Assembly: GCF_000003815.2 (NCBI RefSeq)
Contig: NC_049989.1
Location: 4,362,524 to 4,426,523, forward strand
Direction: 5' to 3'
Length of the DNA: 64,000 bases
From: Branchiostoma floridae
Taxonomy: Eukaryota; Chordata; Leptocardii; Amphioxiformes; Branchiostomatidae
This document shows, piece by piece, positions 57,145 through 64,000 of this stretch. Both the position numbers and the translations under genes were made by a program. The notes below the pieces were generated by a model. The model had not been told where the DNA came from. It ran no database searches and saw only the letters and a list, made by a program, of their open reading frames with translations. How positions within the stretch are numbered: position 1 is the first letter of the stretch; the number at the start of each line of letters is the position of its first letter.

Positions 57145-60100
57145 GTATGTTATTCAATTAATAGTCTTTTCAAGTCAAGGGTAAACAAACATCCAGTACT
57201 GTAACCCCAAATGCAGGAGTGGCTGCATGAGCCTTCCTTTGTGGTGAACCATAAGTAAAGTTTTGGAAAAAAATATAAGAGTAAGATATTAGAAGGAATG
57301 GCAAGGACATTTATTCTAACCTCAATAATGGTGTGCACACTTTTACCAGCATAACAGAAAGCTGGTCTGACAGACACAAAAAAAGGATTGGAGAGGCGAA
57401 GATTTCACAATTTAAAAATGGTTTTGTTGCTTGTTGAGTCCCCAGTTATCATTAACGTTACCCTCCGTTCAGTTCAAAGTCCAGATCCGGCCATGACCTT
57501 GAACGAGTGGCTGCGCTCACAGCGTGGGCTGACGGGGACAAAGGTCATGTGTAGGGAAGGAGGGTGTGGCTGCTGTGTTGTCATGGTGACGCATTCAGAT
57601 CTGACCAATGGAGGAGCATGTTCTTATTCCTTAAATTCGGTAGGCATTAACTTTTGGCATGTTGATCCAAGCCCATCTTATTTCAATATGCAACAAGAGG
57701 TCCTAGACCTCATACCTCCATAAAATATTTCAACTATGCAAATGCCATATCCAGATGTACATAATCTATGCATGGTTATATGTACCTTTAACTATGTCAC
57801 AATTTTGATAAACCATTCCCCAATCAACATTGCCCTTAGCGTCCGCAACACCTGCCCACATATCAAATATTACAATTCAGATATTCTTAAGTTAAGCTGA
57901 CAAATATCTGGAAACACAGGCACACATTTTTCATCGAGGTAAAAATTGTACCAGAGTTGTACTATCATCTGGAGTATGCTGGCATAAACCAATATCTTTA
58001 TCCCTCACCCCGCCCTAGTGCCTGTGCCCCCTGTGCAGTGTGGACGGCTGGAGCATCACCACGGTGGAGGGCCTTGGGGTACAGAAGGGCGGCTTTCATC
58101 CCATCCAGCGCCGCCTAGCGGACTTCAACGGAAGTCAGTGTGGGTACTGTAGCCCCGGTATGGTGGTCAACATGTATGGGTAAGTAATTGATATGCAGTT
58201 GTTTCATATAATACGGTGTTAGAATAACACATGGCAATAAATCTGGTGTAGCAATGTGTATCTGCTTGGTGCTGAGTGCATCTGGAGTTGATTGATTGAG
58301 AACAATAAATGCAGGACCTCCCAGGCCCTCAGATCAGTCTGGCCAGAAACACAGGACAGCGTGGACATGTCATCTCTCTAGGTCTAGCTAGCTCTCTCAC
58401 AAACATAGTAACACTAGCAAGAAAGTATATGGCTGTTGTTCATCCTGTCTCTGATCTATTTCACAGGTTGCTGAATAAGAAACCACAACCCAGCCAAGAA
58501 GAGGTGGAAGACCACTTTGATGGGCACATCTGCAGGTGTACAGGTTAGAATAAAATAGAACAGAATGAATAAACAAGCTCTTCGGCTTGAATATCTTGTG
58601 TCAAGACGTGTTCTCACTCTGCTTTATTCAGCACCAAGGACAGGGACGGTATTCCCAAATCCCGGAAACTGCTTGATTTGTAAAAAATGCAAATACATAG
58701 AAAAACTTCTTTTTATCTTCTTTGGGATGTGAGAAGGCAAATAATACTCTACTCTAAGTCATGAATTCTACAATATCATATTGTAACCTGTGTATTTTGT
58801 GAAAAAAATACCAGCAAATGTTGTACCAATGGTGTATCAATGCATGCAAATCCCTTTAATTTGCATTTCTAAACTCATGGTAAAGATATATCTTTTTTAG
58901 GTTACAGGCCCATACTAGATGCCATGAAGTCTTTTGCGGTCGATGCGGATCCAGAGAAGGGCGGATGTATTGACATTGAGGTACATCAACTCTATAATCA
59001 GTATCGCAAAAATCATCATGATTGGATGTCACCTCAAAATCGCTCGTTCCTACACTTTGATACCTTGATTGTTGTAAAGCTCTACGTTAACAGATCTCAC
59101 ATTTGGCTTGCATAACGATGTTGTAGTATTACGAGATCTTTATGTAGTAAGTTATATCTATGTACAAGTGTGTCTGTGAATCTGATTGGGTGACCAGATC
59201 GGTGCATTTCTGATCACAGGACCTCAACAAACATCCCTGCCTAAGTGCGGGGGAGGCGTGCAACGGTACCTCTGCCGATGGTGTGAACGGCACAGGTACA
59301 GGCTCCCTGAGGTGTTGCCAACGTGGAGTTACCTGGTACCGTCCCACCACCCTGGCAGAGTTGTACAGCTTGTTGGAGCGGCACAGTCAGGACAAGTACA
59401 AACTGGTGTGTGGGAACACAGCTGCAGGTACGTAATGTTAATCACAATGTCAACTCTGAAGTGGGTACTGCAAAACATTGTGTTTCCGTTGATTTAGAGA
59501 TCCATGTAGCAGCGTTCCCGCCAGGTTCTTGAAAGTATGCGTCCAAATATTTCTGAGGGGAGTATTGAGCGCCGGAGGCGCGAGACGAGCGCCGCAGGCG
59601 CTCGCATTCTAGGGGGGTCCGGGGGCATGCTCCCCCGGGAAAATTTGGATTTTCAAACCCTCTAAAACACAATTTCCCGCAATTTGAGAGGAAAATCATG
59701 CGCTTGTCGTGATTGGATGTTGGTTGCCTCTTTTACTCCCGTAATTCAGTAATCGACAACCGCCCTCTCTCAAAAAATACACTATAGCACGGGGAATCAG
59801 CCGTCAGTGATCTGGCCCGGGTATAATTTCTCCAGACACGAAAATTTTTGGATTTTTTATGCTTCGCAACAGGGCTCTAGCCAGTTCGTCAGCCCATGGA
59901 AAAATTCTGCCAATTTCTTCTGTCATTGAATAAAAAAAATGTCGACCTCGTGCGATCGATGTTGCGCCCTCCCTCATCAAATAGTTTTCCGAGACGATAA
60001 AATAACGACGACATCACACTCACGAATCGGTGGGGTTTTACAAGGCCGTGCCGTCATTTTCCACGAGCGTGCGTTTGTTTCCTGCGACCTCAGGTAACCC

Positions 60101-63100
60101 CGTTTTCGGCGTGAAATCTTTGGCTGGATTTATTTTTAAATAGACCAAGAACGTTATACATTACTCGAAGGAGGACGATCTGTTGCCTCTTTGGCAGTGA
60201 TCAGTGCCGGGGTAGCCTTGAACTAGTAGCCAGAAAGACGTTCCAACGTGCTGGGCGCTGCGATCGACGGTCCGTCTTGGGAGGGGGGCGTGCCGCGCCA
60301 TGTGCCACGGAGGCCAACGCCAGTGCACAGCCGACTCGATCGACGCTTGACAACAATATTGCGGCCCCTTTTCTGCCACAAATTTTGTCTTTTTGAAACA
60401 AAAGAAATTTTTGAAATAAGAAATTAAGTGTATAGTTTTGGATTCTTTACTTATTTACCGCGCACCGCTTTTTTAACTTGGATAAATGGGGAAACTTTAA
60501 TAGTAAATTGTTGCGGCAGCTAGGGAAGAAACTTGCCAGACGACACGGGCGCCTACCAATATCACAAAACAACGTCACGTGCGCTAATACTCGGTAACTT
60601 TTGTATTTTCTCCGGTGACCAATGACAGAGTACATCATTACATTTATCAAACGCTGATTGGTTATTAAGATGATTGGATTTGGACCTGGTGGCCAATCTA
60701 GACTGCTTGGCGCCGGCGGCCTGTTGTCAAAGAAACCGACTGCCAATCAACTGCCCACAGCGTGAGAACTTTTGTTGAGATGTGCAACACTCGCACAGAA
60801 CAGTTTGTTTGCTCAATACTAGTATTAACCACAAATCTTTAACAAATACATGAAAATGAGGACAAGTAAATATCATGTTAAAATCAGAATATAAAATCTG
60901 CATAAGATTTCTTCCAGTGTTACAGAATGCTGGCTGTCAGATGTAACGTTATTTCACGGACTACAAATAATTATATTGCGCAACGGACAGCTCAGACTGG
61001 CGCGTGGCTGGGTGTGTCGCACATGGGTCCGCTAGTTGTAAAACGTGCCGCGCTCCGCCCCATGGGATGACCGGAAAGTGAACAATTTGAAGTATAAATT
61101 GTAAAAGTAGGATTCCTTCTTATAAAGACAGATTTTTTAAAAGATTCCAGATACATTTTGTACACTGGTAGTACAGGTCAGCCTTTCTTACAGATTTTTT
61201 ATGGACGCATTCAGCCGAGCTGAGTGCGTCTTTCCAGAAAAAAATGCGTCCAAAGACGTAAAGACGTATGCCTGGCGGGAACGCTGCCATGTAGTAAGAT
61301 ACCCAAGATAGGAGTTACTCGTTTGCCAAGCAACTTCGTTCTGAGTGTTTGGACTATTGAACTACAGATCCTCCAGTCACTGACGGAAGGTACATGTAGT
61401 TGATCCTACCTGAAGCGTCTGGACATAGCGTCTGACGGTTTACAAATGTGTCCGGCTACTTGGGTAACTGTTATCTTGCGCATTGTTACAATTTCTCAAA
61501 CATTAGCCGTGAATACGTCCTGTGATTCTGATGGACTAGCCTCTATTGAGACCTGAAGTGATATTTGAAGATATTCATAGTAATGAATCAAAAATGAATG
61601 AAAGATCCTGATATAAAAAGCATGTGATGCAATCTTCCAGGTGTTTACAAGGATGATGGCCCTTACTCCTGCCTTATTGACATCAAAGCTGTGCCTGATC
61701 TGTACCACTGTCAGGTAAGGATGTTTAAACAACTGTGTTTCACTACTGGAACTGATGAATTCAGGTTGACATGGAAGATGACTAAAATTGAAATACAGAT
61801 AATTGTTTTAGTATCTGTCTTAACAGGCCCGAGACTATTCATCTCCACTTTTCATTGTTGATCTTTGGTTGATTGTTTTTACTATACAACTCATACTTGT
61901 ATGCATCTAGATTTTATGGGTAAAGTTTGTAAAAACACTGGTCATTCTTTCCTTTTCCAGGCTGGCCCGCCGTTGGTAGTTGGCTCTGCTGTGAGCTTGT
62001 CTGCCGTGGTGGATCTGCTGCGAGCCGGTTCAGACCGGTCTCCGTTCTACCGCGTGCTGGCTGACCATCTGTGCAAGGTTGCTAATGTATCCGTTAGAAA
62101 CGTGAGTGTGGTTGACAATTTGTACCTTTCAATTCATGCCATAGCTCTTGGGAATATCTCTTTTTCATCGCCTGACACGTGCAAATGTATCTCTCAAAAG
62201 TGAGACTCTACATGTATGTTCTGGAATTACAGGTTGGAAGTTGGGCTGGGAACCTCATGATGAAACATGCCCACCCAGAATTCCCTTCAGACGTCTTCAC
62301 AATCATGGAGGCTGCAGGGGCAAAAGTCACCATAGGTCAGGGAAATTTAAGTGTGCAGTTTTCATTCGTCAACAATTCTACAATATCATCCTTCGTATTC
62401 TCTGTCGAGAGCACAGAATATGCCTATTATTGAATGGATAATGGTGACTGTTTGAAATCAACTCTGGATTTCTTTCCGTTTTTATACTTTGCTAACGCTA
62501 CATGTTCCAATTCTAGGATTCAATGTAGAATGTAACATTATATTTCTTCCTATAAAAAGGATTCAGGGGTGAATCACAGACAATGACAATCAGTGACTTT
62601 TTGGGAACTGCAATGAATGGCAAGGTAACATTTTCTCTTGTAACGTTTTGAAACCATTGAGAATAGAAATTGAACTTGTAAGTAGTGATGGGTGCTTGGC
62701 CAATGTTGCTATTCTGACATCTGCAAAAGTTTACATTCAATTTCTTATATTGTTCTTTTTCAGGTGATTCATTCGCTGGAAATTCCGCCAGGAAATCCTG
62801 AAGACGTGTTCCGTACATACAAAGTCGCTCCTCGGTCTCAGGTTTGCTCTAGTTTCAATGGAATAATGATTACAATATATAACATTATATAAGAACATCC
62901 AAAAGATTGGCACGTTGCATTGTTATTATTATGGTCTAGCACAGCAAAAGAACTACAGATAGTATCTGATGTTTAACAGACAAAAACGTAAGCACTGTTG
63001 CTTTTACAGAATTCCCATGCATACGTCAATGCTGGCTTCAGGATGACACTGGACTGTCAGAGTGACCTCAAGGTGGTCACAAAACCGTACATTGTGTTTG

Positions 63101-63900
63101 GCGGCATCAACAAGACCATGGTATTATCTTAAGTTTTTATCATTTTGTTTCATTTCTGCACATGCATATGGTATAGGCATAGCCTGTTTATTAGATGATT
63201 TGAAGGTTAACATGATTTCAGGTACATGCCTCCGCAACTGAAGACTTCCTGGTTGGAAAGAGCATCACAGACGCTGAAACTCTGAGAGGTACAGGATTGC
63301 CAAAACGGGCAAATTCATCTTTTATGATCTTATATCAAATTTAGCAACAGTATCACATGTGTATCATTTGAAATCTTTCTGATTTTGATTATTCAAAGCA
63401 ATTGTGATCAAACTTTTGGCTGTTTCCTCCACAAGGAGCCCTCGCCGTACTGCAAGCAGAACTGGTGCCGGACGAGTCTGCTCTCCAGTCTGCACAGTAC
63501 ACAAAACAACTGGCATTGGGACTCTTCTATAAGGCACGTTCAATGTACACTTACAAGGAGCATAAAAGAACTGTAGCAAGGAGCATGGATCCTATGTATC
63601 ACATATAGTAGTGCAATTCTATTTACTTCATCTTCTATCTGAGCTTATAGCTCTCATTGAAAGTTAATTCATAGTTAAGAATGTTGCATTTACAACTGCA
63701 CAGACCAATCAATAAACAAAGTTCTTCTCTCCCTGCAGTTTTATCTGTCTGCCGTTGGGAAGGAAGGCCTGACAGAGCAGGTTCGCTCGGCGGCAGACTC
63801 GCTCGCACGTCCAGTGTCCCTCGGAGAGCAGCACTTCCAGACTAAGGAGTCCGAGTGGCCCCTCAGGCAGCCCATGCCTAAAACATCATCCAGGGTACAG
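57069..63900 (+). CDS. Aldehyde oxidase / xanthine dehydrogenase family molybdo-flavoenzyme, N-terminal 556 residues (partial)
   Basis: Exons: 57069-57144, 57473-57639, 58019-58179, 58467-58543, 58901-58980, 59220-59427, 61641-61714, 61961-62101, 62233-62335, 62560-62624, 62764-62841, 63010-63120, 63222-63288, 63436-63533, 63739-63900. All phases agree. Domains: plant-type ferredoxin [2Fe-2S] (Cys52, 57, 60, 82), second [2Fe-2S] (Cys122, 125, 157, 159), FAD domain from about residue 222 with KLVCGNT (248-254) and [16 protein letters not shown] (333-348), CO-dehydrogenase-type FAD C-terminal region to about 500, then a linker at the molybdopterin domain. Family members oxidise aldehydes or purines using water at the Mo centre and pass electrons through FeS to FAD. 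The loop that in xanthine dehydrogenase reads RREDDIA is here [13 protein letters not shown], as I recall for arthropod aldehyde oxidases. Substrate residues lie beyond the window, so the specificity is unproven. Confidence 0.95.
57145..57472 (+). other. Oxidase intron 1, 328 bp
   Basis: AT-rich; nothing beyond splice sites and a TAACGTTA-type word near the acceptor (57450). Confidence 0.85.
57473..57639 (+). CDS. Oxidase exon 2: first [2Fe-2S] cluster
   Basis: Residues 26-81, including [16 protein letters not shown] and [14 protein letters not shown] with ligands Cys52, Cys57 and Cys60. The family usually has GxGGCGAC; the extra Cys59 in CGCC is unusual but not a ligand position. The acceptor tccgttcag contains part of a TAACGTTA word; donor gtaggc. 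Confidence 0.95.
57640..58018 (+). other. Oxidase intron 2, 379 bp
   Basis: AT-rich; nothing seen. The open frame of exon 2 runs on to 57723 by chance. Confidence 0.85.
58019..58179 (+). CDS. Oxidase exon 3
   Basis: Residues 82-135. CLCPLC supplies the last plant-type ligand (Cys82). ITTVEGLG and [20 protein letters not shown] follow, with Cys122 and Cys125 of the second cluster. Acceptor cgccctag, donor gtaagt, phase 2 out. Confidence 0.96.
58467..58543 (+). CDS. Oxidase exon 4
   Basis: Residues 135-161: [20 protein letters not shown] and ICRCTG, with Cys157 and Cys159 of the second [2Fe-2S] cluster. Acceptor tatttcacag, donor gttaga. Confidence 0.95.
58544..58900 (+). other. Oxidase intron 4, 357 bp
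   Basis: AT-rich; nothing seen. Confidence 0.85.
58901..58980 (+). CDS. Oxidase exon 5
   Basis: Residues 161-187: [20 protein letters not shown] then GGCIDIE. It ends the FeS region and starts the variable linker to the FAD domain. Acceptor tcttttttag, donor gtacat. Confidence 0.94.
59220..59427 (+). CDS. Oxidase exon 6: linker and start of FAD domain
   Basis: Residues 188-257. A Cys/Gly-rich linker ([12 protein letters not shown]) is followed by [20 protein letters not shown] and [15 protein letters not shown] is part of the FAD pyrophosphate-binding loop. Acceptor tgatcacag, donor gtacgt. The next intron holds the hAT-like element. Confidence 0.95.
59510..61286. mobile_element. hAT-like DNA transposon, non-autonomous, 1777 bp, in oxidase intron 6
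   Basis: CAGCGTTCCCGCCAGG (59510-59525) is the perfect inverse of CCTGGCGGGAACGCTG (61271-61286), and the element is flanked by an identical 8-bp duplication CCATGTAG (59502-59509 and 61287-61294). CAGnG ends with an 8-bp duplication identify the hAT superfamily. Subterminal words tgcgtccaaa (left), gacgcattcagc...gtgcgtc and tgcgtccaaag (right) look like transposase-binding repeats. The interior has no transposase, only frames under 100 codons. Left part: gagcgccggaggcgcgagac and gcgccgcaggcgc repeats, then a near-palindrome ccgggggcatgctcccccgg. Right-centre: a CCAAT-box-rich island. Without the insertion the intron would be 428 bp. Confidence 0.93.
60541..60760. promoter_or_regulatory. CCAAT-box-rich promoter-like island inside the hAT-like element
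   Basis: Six CCAAT/ATTGG boxes within 192 bp (60556, 60619, 60657, 60673, 60693, 60743), an E-box/CRE-like gtcacgtgc (60574), and a palindromic TTGGCGCC of E2F type (60707-60714), with high CpG around it. It looks like a TATA-less promoter. No associated coding sequence is seen. Confidence 0.4.
61641..61714 (+). CDS. Oxidase exon 7
   Basis: Residues 257-281: [20 protein letters not shown] then YHCQ. It corresponds to the family segment around ID(I/V)..(V/I)PEL. Acceptor atcttccag, donor gtaagg. Confidence 0.93.
61961..62101 (+). CDS. Oxidase exon 8
   Basis: Residues 282-328: [20 protein letters not shown], then a helix with [20 protein letters not shown]. The [10 protein letters not shown] segment corresponds to the family's (L/I)GA..PL(S/T) FAD-domain strand. 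Acceptor ccttttccag, donor gtgagt. Confidence 0.94.
62233..62335 (+). CDS. Oxidase exon 9: FAD-binding GN motif
   Basis: Residues 329-363: [20 protein letters not shown], then [14 protein letters not shown]. It is equivalent to SVGGNI...SDLNPVFMASGAKL in xanthine dehydrogenase, but the [10 protein letters not shown] wording is of the invertebrate aldehyde oxidase kind. Acceptor ggaattacag, donor gtcagg. Confidence 0.94.
62560..62624 (+). CDS. Oxidase exon 10 (65 nt)
   Basis: Residues 363-384: [20 protein letters not shown] then K. Small exon with a poor acceptor tract (tataaaaag), supported by phase on both sides and by the family pattern of a DFL...M.GK turn. Donor gtaaca. Confidence 0.88.
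62764..62841 (+). CDS. Oxidase exon 11
   Basis: Residues 385-410: [20 protein letters not shown] then VAPRSQ. It parallels LLSIEIP...FKQASRR of xanthine dehydrogenase. Acceptor ctttttcag, donor gtttgc (weak at +4 to +6). Confidence 0.92.
63010..63120 (+). CDS. Oxidase exon 12
   Basis: Residues 411-447: [15 protein letters not shown], then [22 protein letters not shown] is the family (Y/F)GG(M/I) turn in the FAD C-terminal subdomain. Acceptor gcttttacag, donor gtatta. Confidence 0.94.
63222..63288 (+). CDS. Oxidase exon 13 (67 nt)
   Basis: Residues 448-470: [20 protein letters not shown] then LRG. Fits the A..TE.FL.GK pattern of the family. Acceptor atgatttcag, donor gtacag. Confidence 0.93.
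63436..63533 (+). CDS. Oxidase exon 14, followed by a GC donor
   Basis: Residues 470-502: [20 protein letters not shown], then [12 protein letters not shown]. The conserved join to FYLSAVG requires the exon to end at TATAAG (63533), where the intron begins GCACGT rather than GT. Acceptor ctccacaag. Confidence 0.92.
63739..63900 (+). CDS. Oxidase exon 15, last exon in window
   Basis: Residues 503-556: [10 protein letters not shown], then [20 protein letters not shown] and [10 protein letters not shown]. It ends just where family members read ASGEA(Q/V)Y at the start of the molybdopterin domain, so the next exon should begin with that motif beyond position 64000. Acceptor ctccctgcag, donor gtgaga. 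Confidence 0.93.
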
Positions 63901-64000
63901 GTGAGATGGGCTCACAATAAGTACACTGTCGCATTGGCCTGGCAGTTATATTTAAATTTCCTGACACCTTTGTGTAGCATGGGAGAAATGTTATATCGTC

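Noticed and set aside
61295-61640. Sequence after the hAT element (agttactcgtttgccaagca...) as part of another repeat
   Set aside because: It looks vaguely like repetitive DNA, but I could find no ends or second copy in the window.

Overview
The window is animal nuclear DNA: spliced genes, long introns, low coding density and many small DNA-transposon remnants. An invertebrate chordate, most likely amphioxus (Branchiostoma), fits best. That is an inference from a single AUTS2-family gene next to an invertebrate-type aldehyde oxidase; I could not run a search. There are no prokaryotic operons, CRISPR arrays or viral genes.

Two genes lie head-to-tail on the + strand. The first (about 1-54780) is the 3' part of an AUTS2/FBRSL1-family gene. 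Twelve coding exons can be placed (19516-52510). Their phases agree across every junction and give one 985-codon frame ending in TAG at 52508. The exons carry a long His-Ser repeat, a Pro-rich exon, the His-X repeat seen in human AUTS2, the AUTS2 core motif [17 protein letters not shown], and a 393-codon last exon rich in Arg/Glu and then Pro/Ser. A 3' UTR of roughly 2.3 kb follows, with two candidate poly(A) sites. Bases 1-19515 hold no exon I can support and are presumably a 5' intron, as expected for a family with very large 5' introns.

The second gene (57045 to the right edge) is the 5' half of a molybdo-flavoenzyme. Fifteen exons encode 556 residues: both [2Fe-2S] clusters, the FAD domain and the linker to the molybdopterin domain, which lies beyond the window. 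Its FAD-domain sequence looks like invertebrate aldehyde oxidase rather than xanthine dehydrogenase. One intron has a GC-AG boundary.

The non-coding sequence contains several DNA-transposon copies that I delimited from terminal inverted repeats: a 1777-bp hAT-like element with a perfect 8-bp target duplication in the oxidase gene; a 1166-bp element with near-perfect 27-bp inverted repeats and a 7-8-bp duplication in the long AUTS2 intron; a 174-bp pogo-like MITE; and three other short inverted-repeat elements. Both large elements carry CpG-rich, promoter-like islands (a CRE, CCAAT boxes, E2F-like sites), which is the most interesting pattern here. A tRNA-derived SINE, tandem duplications, GATA-site clusters and two assembly gaps are also recorded.
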